Assembly: GCA_910592005.1 (NCBI GenBank)
Contig: CAJVPP010002657.1
Span: 1-13,976, forward strand
From: Funneliformis mosseae
Lineage: Eukaryota > Glomeromycota > Glomeromycetes > Glomerales > Glomeraceae
Reading direction: 5' to 3'
Length of the DNA stretch: 13,976 nt
Shown: in pieces, positions 1 to 8,535 of the stretch
Layout of the letters: every line of letters starts with the position of its first letter
How positions within the stretch are numbered: the first letter of the stretch is position 1
The notes under the pieces: model-generated
Databases searched by the model: none
Seen by the model: only the letters and a program-made list of their open reading frames with translations
What the model was told of the DNA's origin: nothing
Program-made: the position numbers and the translations under genes

Positions 1-139
1 GTTAAATGTAGTACAAATTTTTAATTACTAAATTCAGTATAGTAAGAGTTTTTTTATATTTAAAAATCTGTCTGACACTAAAAATCTGTTGTATTGTAAA
101 ATTCGTTATATCAAAATTTGTTGTAGAAAGAGTTGACTG
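1..139 (-). mobile_element. Terminus of a pogo/Tigger-like (TA-inserting) DNA element, running off the left edge
   Basis: Read on the minus strand from 139 leftward, the sequence begins CAGTCAACTC and goes on to GATATAACGAATTTT. It is preceded by TA at 140-141. CAGT starts, 'GATATAACGAA' cores and TA flanks are typical of pogo/Tigger-type terminal inverted repeats (family knowledge). The phrase 'aaaatctgt' occurs twice at 63-90, so the end contains subrepeats. No transposase is visible and the other end lies outside the window, so it could be a MITE or a full element. Confidence 0.55.
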
Positions 140-141
140 TA

Positions 142-1140
142 TATGTTTGCAGTATAGTAGGCTTTTTCTATAATTGGTTAATTATACACTAATATGATTG
201 ATTAATAATAAATTACGTGACTATTCATTCTAATAAAAATTTTAATTTTTTAAGTCTGAAATCATTAATATTTATGTGAAAATATTATATAAAAAGGATT
301 AAATTATCTTTAACAAGTGAAAAATATATTAAAGAATTTTTTTTATTAAATTATATTAATGTAAAATACATTTAGATATTAATCTAAATTACAATTCATT
401 ATTAGTTATTTAGTTTAAAAATTTAAATCAAATTATACAATAAAGTTAAAACATGAAAAAATAGTTGTACATTATCTATTATTTATTAGAAATAATTCAA
501 CCTTCTCTTTTATTTGTATAAATAATAAAAACAAGTCTTAAAAATATATATTAATATATAATTCCAAATCTTAATCTCTTTCTCTTTCTTTATATATATA
601 TATATAAAACTAGGAAATAGAAACTATTTTAAGTCTAAAGCGAAAATTTTTTATTTAAAATAAATAAATTAATTTTTATTTTTGTTATTTTATTTTTGTT
701 TTTTTTATTTACTGATCTATCATACACATAGCATGACAAATGCAAATATTCATGTGACTAAGATCTTTTACTAACATTCCTAACATATATAGTCTTACAC
801 TTCACTCTAGATAATAACATATTACAAAGAAACTTTTATTAGCTAAGTTTTTAATTACCTTGCTTTCTACAAAATTACTTTAACAGTTTATAAATAGAAG
901 GTATACTTTAGAAATTTTTTATTACAACCCTTGCGAATTTATCCTTGTGACTGTGAATCCATTTAAAGATAGATAATCATCTTTTTATACACTGTTTACC
1001 AAAAGAAATGCAAGTGTGATTGATCACTTTTAAATGGCTATAACTCATCAATCACAAATACTAGAAACATGATCTTGTACTTGTTTTAAAGTCCAAATCT
1101 TGAAGGATATCCTGGTGAAATTTAATATCAAGTTAATAAA
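142..1140. other. Gene-less AT-rich spacer
   Basis: No reading frame, splice pattern or RNA gene can be supported here. It contains homopolymer A and T runs and a (TA)n run at about 591-606. Every frame is broken by stops at roughly the rate expected for this base composition. Confidence 0.6.
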
Positions 1141-1141
1141 A

Positions 1142-2520
1142 CAATTTTGTGTAACTTAGCTATCTACATCAAAATTTATTACATAGTAAAGTTTGGATGT
1201 AGAAAAACTTTTAAGCATACTAGCTACCACAAAACTGACACTGAATTCCGATTCTTCTCAGTGCAGCGATTCCAACAAGCTAAATTTCGTTGAAATCGGA
1301 TGATTATCCTATATTTTTCTTCTTTATTTTTTTATGTTACTTGGCTTTTTTCTTAATACTTTCTAAAAAAAAAAACAGCTTACAGAATTTGAATGTGAAA
1401 AGATTATTGGTTTTTACTAAGCAGAAGATTCTGAGAGGATCATATCTGAAAAAATAAATCATTCAAAAACAGCTATCCATAATACAATATCAAAATATTG
1501 TAAAACAGGTATTTTTACTATTACTCTTTGAAGTGGATGATCTAAAAAATTGGATGAATAGGATAAACGACATTTAAAGCTTATTATTAGTAAAGAAAGA
1601 TGTGAACTAGCAGGAAAAATATGAGAAATTTTTGTAAATTCAACTGGAAAGGAAGTATGTATAAATATTATGCGAAGTGCACTTTATAAACTTGTATACC
1701 ATAGTCGAATTACCCTTCGAAAGCCTGATATAAGTGAAATAAATAGACATTTTCAATTAAAATAATCCTGAAAAAGGCGTTCTTAGACAATAAATGATTA
1801 GAAAAGGGTTGTTTGGAGTGAAAAATCAATGTTGATCTTATACCAGAATGATGGGAAAATTCATGTTTGACCTCTCCCAAAGGAAAATATGACAATAATT
1901 GCCTTGTTCCAATGGTAAAGCATGGCAGAGGTGGAATTATGATGTGGGGTATTTTCATGATATGGGTTGGGTCCTTTAGTAAGGATTGATGGATGGATAA
2001 ATAGTGAGAGATACTGTATATAGAAGAACTTCTTGGCTACCATTTAATACCATTTTTAGAAGAATTTGAAGAGGAAAATGGGGGTATTTTTTCAGCAAGA
2101 TAACGCGCTGATCCATACAAGTAGACAACACGAAACTTTCATTGAAGAAAATGAGATAATTCTTTTACTATAGCCTGGACAAAGTCCTGATTTAAACCCT
2201 ATCGAGCACTTATGGGATGTTTTGAACGTAACATCCGATCACGAAAAGAAAACCCAAAAAACATGAACGAATTAGAAAAATTCTTGCAAGAATCATGGTC
2301 ACAAATTTCCAGTGAGGTTTATCAGAATCTGGTTAGCAGTATGGAAAATCGGATGAAAGCAGTTTAAAGGTACGCGGCTTTCCAACTAGATATTAGCGAA
2401 TATTTTAATTAAAATTTATATATAGGTAATATAGGAAATCAAGATTTTTAATGAAAATTTTACTTATGTATAGGATTATGATTTTAAAAAGTTTTTTTTT
2501 CGAAATTGTTACACAATTTG
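1142..2520 (+). mobile_element. Degenerate Tc1/mariner element with candidate imperfect terminal repeats
   Basis: A decayed Tc1 transposase lies centrally. On the left, CAATTTTGTGTAAC (1142-1155) pairs imperfectly with the reverse complement of GTTACACAATTTG (2508-2520). A second match inside each end is an A-run followed by CTTTT, at about 1202-1213 on the left and 2485-2500 on the right. The resulting length of about 1.38 kb fits a Tc1 element. Clear TA target duplications are not visible, so the exact ends are tentative even though the element type is certain. Confidence 0.65.
1376..2367 (+). pseudogene. Tc1-family DD34E transposase pseudogene
   Basis: This would have encoded the DDE transposase that cuts and pastes the surrounding element. 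The N-terminal helix-turn-helix region starts near QLTEFECEKIIGFY (1376). The linker motif LRKPDISE follows near 1720. The catalytic half has WSEKS (1814-1828), FQQDNALIHTS (2090-2122) and SPDLNPIEHLWDVLKR (from about 2183). The second Asp (2099-2101) and final Glu (2204-2206) are 35 codons apart, which is exactly the DD34E spacing of Tc1. The first catalytic Asp, usually in a W-S-D-E motif, is Glu here (GAA, 1820-1822). The frame has many stops, for example TAA at 1418 and TAG at 2172, plus several frameshifts, so no functional enzyme can be made. The C-terminal end, MENRMKAV with stop at 2365-2367, is at the usual place. Confidence 0.93.
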
Positions 2521-3061
2521 AATAAATATCGTTTTAAATATTACATTCTTATAAAATTTTCTTAAAAATGATTTCTAAGTATTAATTAACTTAAAAAAAA
2601 AATGCAATATATTAAACTTTTTTATTTTTAATTAAAATGCAAATATAAAGATAATAAATTTATTTATTAGAGTCTAATGAAAATTAACGATAAACTTTTT
2701 TGTAGGGAGTGTATTTGACAAAATTTCGTTTAATAGTCATCTTATTAAAGTTTAATAAATTATTATTTTAAATCCTTATTGAAATTAATGTCTCACGAAT
2801 TTTCTTTTAGGAAATTATTAAACAAGATATATAAAAAAAATTTGTATGAAGGATATCATAACCTAAATGTGTTGCTTTAAGTTCTACGTATTTTTATGCA
2901 AAGAATTTTACTACAAAGGCTTTTTTTTTGATATAGTCTAAAAATTGTTTATAAAATAGTGTGCTTTTCCTCCTTTTATATCCCTAACTTTCACCTTACG
3001 TTTCATATATTTTCCGATCGATCGATATATATATTTCATAAAAAAAAAATTTAATCTAGAA
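2521..3061. other. Gene-less AT-rich spacer
   Basis: No coding or RNA feature can be supported. The stretch contains long A and T runs and a small GATC-GATC-GATA cluster near 3017. It sits between the dead Tc1 element and the 3' end of the minus-strand CET1-like gene and would hold that gene's 3' untranslated region, if it is transcribed. Confidence 0.5.
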
Positions 3062-3776
3062 TCAAAGGACTTTTTTAGCTAAAACTCTGATATTGTTGAG
3101 AAAATGTTCAACAATCTCAAAATAACGGTTTTTTTGTTGGTTTTCAACCTTGAGCCGTTCTTCATATAGAATACTTGGATCTATAAATTCCACTTCTAAC
3201 TCATGAGTTAATTCTTGCGAGCCTCTTGCTCCAGCCTATTTATATAAATGCATAAAATTGTTGGTTCTAAATCTTGCAAGTAAAAAAAAAAAAAAAATGA
3301 AATAAAAGTATATTAAATTAAACTTGCATCAGCTCCCTTGACTTGAGTTAAATCAACCTTAATAATTTGATGAGTGTAACACAACCTATCCTTATTCCTC
3401 TCAAAACTATGTGACCCATTCGGCATTTCCCCTGTAAAATGAATAATGGGAATTAATATGATTAAATATGATTTATAATTAAATCGAATAATCGATTCTC
3501 AAAACTTACTCGGCCTTTCTAAGTTTACAGAAATACGATAATCTAATTTTGTATTTGGTGAGTAAATATCCAAATTTGCAACACGAATTTTTTCGACGAT
3601 ACCACCTTTGATGATCTATCAAAAAATGAAGAATTATTGATGAAATGAAATAATAAATACACACATTATATATATACCTCTCCGGTCTTTTGATTACTTG
3701 TTACTCTGATTTTTCCATTCCCTACGATGTAAAATCTATCGGTTTCATATGTGTGTTTGTATTCTATAGGTTTTCC
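3062..3776 (-). CDS. CET1: mRNA-capping RNA 5'-triphosphatase (Cet1 family), last four exons only
   Basis: Cet1-type enzymes remove the gamma phosphate from nascent pre-mRNA in the first step of capping; this metal-dependent tunnel fold is used by fungi. Four minus-strand exons join in phase: 3776-3678 (33 codons, GKPIEYKHTYETDRFY...), 3615-3510 (IIKGGIVEK...DYRISVNLERP), 3431-3328 (RNKDRLCYTHQIIKVDLTQV) and 3235-3062 (THELEVEF...VLAKKVL, TGA stop). About 160 residues remain. KIRVT, DYRISVNLE, NKDR.CYTH, VDLTQV and HELEVEF are conserved strands, and the Glu pair in ELEVEF belongs to the metal-binding set. The first metal-binding strand (ExE near the domain start) and everything N-terminal to it are missing. 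No further exon is visible upstream of 3777, where direct repeats begin. The exons contain no stops or frameshifts. It is either a recent 5'-truncated copy or a gene whose 5' exons were displaced. Confidence 0.88.
3236..3327 (-). other. Candidate GC-AG intron in the CET1-like gene
   Basis: On the minus strand the third exon ends ...GGAGCTGAT, followed by GCAAGT, the classical GC-donor consensus. The intron ends AATAG before GCTGGAGCAAGAGG. Cutting at GC keeps phase 0 across the junction (VKGAD joined to AGARGSQELTHE). The neighbouring GT (GTTTAA, 3 bases on) would break the frame into ELEVEF. The 92-nt length fits the other introns here. Confidence 0.7.
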
Positions 3777-3819
3777 CTAATTTATATTTAGGGGATACTT
3801 TGATTAAGTTTTGTTTATG

Positions 3820-4035
3820 ATTTTTATAAATAATATGATGTATTATTATTTTGACTTTTTGTTTTAATACAAATCAGAATTTTCGATTATGAAGAGTTTT
3901 TTTTATATTATTTTAATTATGAGTTTTACTTGTTATATTTGAATTGATCTAATTTTTATAAATAATATGATGCACAATTATAATATAATGCTTATATTAT
4001 TATTTTGACTTTTTGTTTTAATACAAATCAGAATT
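3820..4035 (+). repeat. Direct duplication of about 65 bp, spaced about 131 bp
   Basis: The phrase from 'tttttataaataatatgatg' to 'ttttgttttaatacaaatca' at 3820-3883 recurs at 3951-4035. The second copy has roughly 20 extra bases in its middle. The shared parts are nearly identical, so the duplication is fairly young. It lies exactly where the 5' exons of the CET1-like gene would be expected. Confidence 0.75.
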
Positions 4036-4222
4036 TCAATCAAGATTGTATTATTTCAATCATGAGTAAAGAATTTCACAAGATATCAAATTAATGGATA
4101 AATTTATTTATAAAGGGAAGTATTTTTTATCATTGTATAAATTTTCACTTTTTGAAATTTAAATCAACCTTTAAATCACTTTAATTTACTCCATTAAATC
4201 ATATTTTTTTACAAATACAATA

Positions 4223-4740
4223 ATGACTACAAGAATCATTTAGGATGATAATGAAATTGACTTATTAGTCGATGAAAGAAGGAGGAGAAACGTAAAGTAT
4301 CATGTAAGGTACAGAGGTAATAAGATGGGATTTTGGAGAAATGTAGCTTGATGAATCAATCGAAGATTTAATACAGCATATTTAACTCGCTAATGCAAGT
4401 TGAAATGGAGGAATTTAGTATGAGATTATAATGTAAGTAAATAAATGAATAACAATATAATGATAAATATAACTTAACAGCATAATTAATATCTTTTAGG
4501 ATTTTTACGATTATCAAAATAGAGCGAGAAAAGGTGGAAGGTGGATCTATACTATAGAAAGATTATACGATCTCTTCAGAACTTGATTCTGAGATAGGCC
4601 AGGTAATAATTGAAAATGTTTAAATGATTTTTAGATTTATATTAAATATATTTACTTTTTTAGAATTAAGACACACTTGTAGGAAAAATCGTAATTTGCC
4701 TACTACAAGGCAAATACGAAATACAAGGTAAGGCCTATAA
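4223..4740 (+). pseudogene. Decayed gene with a Myb/SANT-like DNA-binding domain
   Basis: Three exon-like blocks are visible. The first (4223-4432) reads EIDLLVDERRRRNVKYH, then GFWRNVA..INRRFNTAY and CKLKWRNLV.DYN, which is the three-helix Myb/SANT pattern (W...I...F...C..KW..L..DY). GTAAGT at 4433 and AG at 4498-4499 define an intron. The second block (4500-4602) reads DFYDYQNRARKGGRW...YDLFRT. A third, short basic block starts at 4664 and fades by about 4740. In-frame stops occur at 4241 (TAG), 4349 and 4352 (TGA TGA), 4391 (TAA), 4421 (TGA), 4584 and 4590 (TGA). Those at 4349, 4352 and 4421 sit where Arg would be expected, so CGA-to-TGA changes explain them. It may derive from a transposon-linked or expanded DNA-binding family. 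The domain call is moderate; the specific family is unknown. Confidence 0.6.
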
Positions 4741-4755
4741 GGTAATAAAAATTTC

Positions 4756-5178
4756 AGTTTTTTTTCTTATTGTTCATTTAATTTCGTGTTTTTTTTATAT
4801 CGTTTATTTTTTCTTTTTGTATTATACGTTTAATTTCATTTTTTCTTTTTCATTTTTTCATTTCATTTCATTTTCTCATTTTGTTTCATTTTTCTATTTC
4901 ATTTCATTTTCCTAATTTCATTTTTTCGTTTCATTTTATTTTTCTAATTTCGTTTTATAGTTGCTTTTCGTTTGTTTAATTTCATTTTTTTCATTTCGTT
5001 TCGTTTTCTAATTTTGTTTTATAATTTCTTTTCGTTTATTTAATTTCATTTTTCATTTCATCTCGTTCACTTAATTTCATTTATAGTTTCATTTCAGTTT
5101 ATTAATTTCATTTTTTCATCTTGTTTAGTTTTCTCTTCGTTTCGTTTTTATTTTTTATTTTATTTTTATTTATTTTAG
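4756..5178 (+). repeat. T-rich simple-sequence tract of TTTCATTT/TTTCGTTT units
   Basis: About 420 bp is built from degenerate units such as TTTCATTT, TTTCGTTT and TTTCTAATTTCA, with almost no A on this strand apart from the CAT and AAT positions. It forms a strong polypyrimidine/polypurine strand asymmetry between the Myb/SANT remnant and the terminus at 5417. No coding frame is suggested. Confidence 0.85.
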
Positions 5179-5292
5179 AAAAATAAATTTTTTTAAAAAA
5201 ATTTAAGTAAATTAATAAAATTGTCGTTAATGATTAATAATGTGAAAATATTTCTAGAAATAGTAAAATTATATTTGTGTAATGAAATCAGT

Positions 5293-5417
5293 AATCATCT
5301 ACTATAACAAATCATTCGTTATACATTCTGCATAATTCATTATAGCGTTAACAAAGATTCTTATAACAAAGTCCTGATCAGTTAGATCGGCAACTTCATT
5401 ATATCGAGATATGACTG
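5293..5417 (-). mobile_element. Pogo/Tigger-like terminus, same family as the one at 13829
   Basis: Read on the minus strand from 5417, it starts CAGTCATATCTCGATATAA and is flanked by TA at 5418-5419. It aligns along its whole length, mostly with transition differences, to the plus strand from 13829. Shared blocks include GAAGTTGCCGAT, GATCAGGACTT, ATTATGCAGAATGTATAACG and TTATAGTAGATGATT. The element body would lie to the left, but no matching opposite end or transposase is seen there, so this is a solo or truncated end. The 82-codon minus-strand frame across it is a by-product of the repeat. Confidence 0.7.
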
Positions 5418-5419
5418 TA

Positions 5420-5752
5420 TTTATAAATTTTAGTAAATAATTAATATATAGTGTATCTTCTATTTGCATCAATACATGCTTAAATTTGATTAGTATGCTA
5501 TTGATATAGTTAAATAATATTGAGTTATTAAGATTATTCCATTTTTTCATTAAAAAAAAATTTCATTAAAAAACTATCCAAATATTGTATGTTCTTATTC
5601 TAAAGGAACTTTATAACTTTGCGACTCATTTTAATAGATATTAATATTATTGTAATTTTGGTGAGTAATAAAAAAGTTCAAATGGGTTTAATTTATTTTT
5701 TTATTGTTTATTTTATATAAACATACCATTATCCAATTTGGTCTAATAAATA
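5420..5752. other. Gene-less spacer
   Basis: Between the pogo-like terminus and the start of the RTC4-like pseudogene nothing beyond AT-rich sequence can be supported. Any promoter of the RTC4-like gene would lie here, but no clear element stands out. Confidence 0.45.
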
Positions 5753-7403
5753 ATGAGTCAAATTAGAATAACAGAGTTGCTGTAGTCTACACAAAAAGCA
5801 ATATTCCCAACTGTCATTACTTTTGACGGAGACTGTAAAAGTAAGAAAGTTAATAGATAAAGAAAATAACTTTGTTTTTGAAGTATTTTTTTTAGTAATA
5901 ATAATGAATCTAAAGTTTTATTTTATGTTAAATGATTTGATAGTCAATAAAAGAAAAGGATTGTTAAATATAATTTAATAGATAATTATTTTTCATATTT
6001 ATGTTATTATATGAACTTTTCTGGTATTATGCTAACATATTTTTAAAGTTGTAGCTCAACTAAATTTAGAAGAACTTTCTTTACATTTATTTCTTATAAA
6101 ATGGTAAAAGAATCCAATTGACAATGTATTAGTTAAAATGTATAAATTATTTTATAATAATACTGGAGAATTAAGAATAAGTAATCAAGATAAATTTCAA
6201 ATGTAGAAAATGATCACAATGATTATATATATCTTTTAAATCAAACTTGATACAAAATTCAACAAATAATAAAAGCAAAATCTGAAGTAACAAAAAATTT
6301 TTATATTTTGTTTAATAAATCAGTAAAAGAAGAAATATCCTCTCATATTTCAAAAAAACTTCACAAGTTCAAGATAATAGAAAAATCAAAAATTTAGCAA
6401 TAATAAAATCAAAAGGTAAGATTTTTTTTTGATAAATATAATTATTAATTCATTTTTAATTTTTTTTTTTTTTTACAACTTTTATAAGGATGTGTTTCAA
6501 AAAAAAGAAATAAAAGTGAACTTGAAAATACAAAATCTTCTAAAAGACCTGCATTAATATTACATGAACAAAATATACCTCTGAATAATGAAAGAGTCAA
6601 AGGATTAGAAGAAAATAATCTTGGAAAAGAAAATAATCCCATTTTCGTAGATTACCAAATTTCATCAGGTAATTTTTCTTTAATGTTTTCTAATAATTAT
6701 CATTTTACTTTAATATTAAAATTGAAATTTTAATAAATGTCCTTTTTGTACAGAGTTCTTACCTAATCCTCTTCCATCAAAAATTCGCCTTTTATTAAGA
6801 AAAATTGGGAAACAAAATGGTAAATAAAAAAGATAATTTTTTTTTAGGGATTCCAACGCAAGAAGACCAATACTTATTTTGTAAAATCCATAACGCGGAA
6901 ACATCAATTGTCCCTGACGGCATTCAAAAGGGTTATCCTATGGATATTAATTTTGAATTATTAGAAGATCGAATAACCCAAATGAAAGATGATTTCCTTA
7001 ATATTATTTATAAAAAAGTTGATAGTTACTACCGGAACTTTTCTTTAGAAGTTTGTAAAGAAATTGGATCAAGAAAAGCAGGAGCTCCAATGGCAATAAT
7101 GAATCGTTTTGAAGAATTAAGAGTAAGTAATTATTTTTTTTTAAATTTTTATAGAATTTTTGAATATTTACGTTAAATTTATTTTTATAGCCAGGGTATT
7201 ATGGTTCAAAGGGATTAAATATTATTAGCGATATGCTTTCGAAACTTTTTTTATTTAATAATCTTTTAACAAATGAACTGGTTTCTCCTAAAAAACCAGT
7301 TGATTTTTTGCAAGAAGTTTTGGTTCCAGAAACTGCATTACGTTTGATTTCTCAGGATAAGGGCAATATAACATTTGAAGAAGCTAGAAAAATTATGGAA
7401 TAA
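5753..7403 (+). pseudogene. RTC4-like domain protein, decaying multi-exon gene
   Basis: The fungal RTC4-like domain is named after yeast Rtc4 (restriction of telomere capping); its biochemical role is unclear. Six exon blocks fit: 5753-5840, 6049-6415, 6489-6668, 6754-6819, 6848-7122 and 7191-7403. A good CTAAC branch site (6032-6036) precedes the first acceptor. The domain occupies the last three blocks: LPNPLPSKIR, then FC..H (Cys 6880, His 6889), KGYPMDINFELLEDRI, PGYYGSKGLNI (7191 on), VLVPETALRLISQD (7317 on) and EEARKIM. Damage: stops at 5783 (TAG), 6105 (TAA) and 6248 (TGA), a frameshift near 6200, and a terminal TAA at 7401. Beyond that TAA the frame still reads NANFGDYKY, a normal part of the domain end, so TAA probably replaced a sense codon. 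The 28-nt gap at 6820-6847 is too short for an ordinary intron. The N-terminal half (AQLNLEELSLHL, NPIDNVLVKMYKLFYNN) is not recognised and may be paralogue-specific. Confidence 0.8.
6820..6847 (+). other. 28-nt GT...AG segment needed to keep the RTC4-like frame
   Basis: The frame ...LLRKIGKQN before it and IPTQEDQYLFC after it match only if GTAAAT...TTTTTAG is removed (phase 1 on both sides). Read through, the upstream frame hits TAA at once. At 28 nt it is far below the 60 to 130 nt of other introns here. It is either an exceptionally short intron or, more likely in a decaying gene, an intron that lost its middle. Confidence 0.55.
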
Positions 7404-7615
7404 AATGCCAATTTTGGCGATTATAAGTATAAGAGTAGCTTTAATAAATATTTTATTATTATTTTTCTTTTGAAATAAATAAAAGAATAAAAATTTTAAA
7501 TATTATACTTTTATATATTATGTTTTAGAAATTAGCTTATTTTTTCTCTTTAAAATATAAATAAAACAAACGAAACGGAAAATTTAGTTTAAATTCGAAG
7601 AAAACAAAAATTTAA
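7404..7615. other. 3' flank of the RTC4-like pseudogene
   Basis: The former coding frame continues to about 7480 (NANFGDYKY near 7407-7433, then fading). After that only AT-rich sequence with AATAAA-like strings is present, which could be an old polyadenylation region. Confidence 0.4.
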
Positions 7616-7990
7616 TTTGTACTGTATATGCCAAAGACGCGATATATGATTTTGGAACCAATCAGGTTCAAAGGGGGTACAGGATAAGAGTCTGCACCCT
7701 CCAGGTCTAGGATAAAGGTCTACACCCGCGTGATGACCTAAAATCGCGTGATAAAAATCGTGATTTATCGTGATCGCATTTTTGACCAGAATTATGTTAA
7801 TTTCAACGTTTATTTGTTCATGTTACTCGTGACCCGATTTTAACCCATATTTATATTAAGGTAAATTATCCAATCAAATTTTCAATATCGTGAAAATCGC
7901 AATAATCGTGACCACGCCAAAATCGCAAAAAATCAGTTAAATCGTTATAAAATCGCGATCAACAAATCCTGGACACTATAACAAACTTCA
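7616..7990. repeat. Non-coding repeat rich in ATCGTGA/ATCGCG words
   Basis: GC content is locally higher than in the surroundings, and CG-containing words recur on the plus strand: ATCGCG (7743 and about 7953), ATCGTGA (several between 7757 and 7912) and AATCGCA. At 7682-7737 there is a degenerate tandem pair of about 28 bp (GGATAAGAGTCTGCACCC, then GGATAAAGGTCTACACCC). No long open frame exists. It resembles a MITE-like or old hAT-type remnant, but no matching termini or target duplication could be defined. Confidence 0.4.
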
Positions 7991-8167
7991 AAAAAAAAAA
8001 AAAATTTTTTTTTATCAACTGTTAATATTGGACAAGCATTCAGGATATACCGTCATTACTATTAGTATATAAATATTTCAGAGCCGTCGTTTGAAAATAA
8101 GTTAAGTCTTATTTATCTGGGTGATTACTATAACACATTACAACCAGTAATGCGCAGCCCTACTGAT

Positions 8168-8436
8168 GTATTGGCCATTTGCTCCTGCGTCAGATGCTTG
8201 GAGGCAATCTCTTGGATCCCCTTTGATGCACACGTGCTCAAAGGCTGATTTCGACATGTTGTTTACCAGCGCTGCGTTATGTATACCTACTGGCGTATTG
8301 GCCATTTGCTCCTGCGTTATGTATACTTACTAACGTATTGGCCATTTGCTCCTGCGTCAGATGCTTGGAAACAACCTCTTGGATCCCCTTTGATGCATGC
8401 GTGCTTAAAGGCTGATTTCGACATGTTGGTTACCAG
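8168..8436. repeat. Duplicated 102-bp unit with an intervening partial copy
   Basis: Full copies lie at 8168-8269 and 8335-8436 (start GTATTGGCCATTTGCTCC, end TTACCAG), with about 10% difference. A partial third start is at 8295. Between them, 8274-8313 and 8314-8353 form a 40-bp tandem pair (GCGTTATGTATAC...). On the minus strand each full copy is open and reads NMSKSAF.H.CIKGDPR, then QASDAGANGQY, with a few residue changes; the plus strand is also open across the second copy. This may be a piece of a coding repeat family, or a dispersed repeat, in the 5' flank of the 8536 gene. Confidence 0.65.
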
Positions 8437-8535
8437 TATACTTTTTATTGGCGCATTCTTTCTCTCTGACAAGTTGGTCTTGTTTATTATTATTAACACA
8501 CAACAACTTAATAACTGATTTCTTTTCTTTTCAGG

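Noticed and set aside
1710..2043. Two minus-strand open frames (82 and 60 codons)
   Set aside because: They are antisense shadows of the Tc1 transposase, whose motifs are clear on the plus strand.
6445..6907. Minus-strand open frames (65 and 63 codons)
   Set aside because: They lie antisense to RTC4-like exon blocks and have no family resemblance.
8279..8518. Plus-strand 79-codon frame before the 8536 gene
   Set aside because: It runs through the 102-bp repeat and does not splice in phase into the 8536 frame from any obvious donor. It is more likely repeat sequence than an exon.
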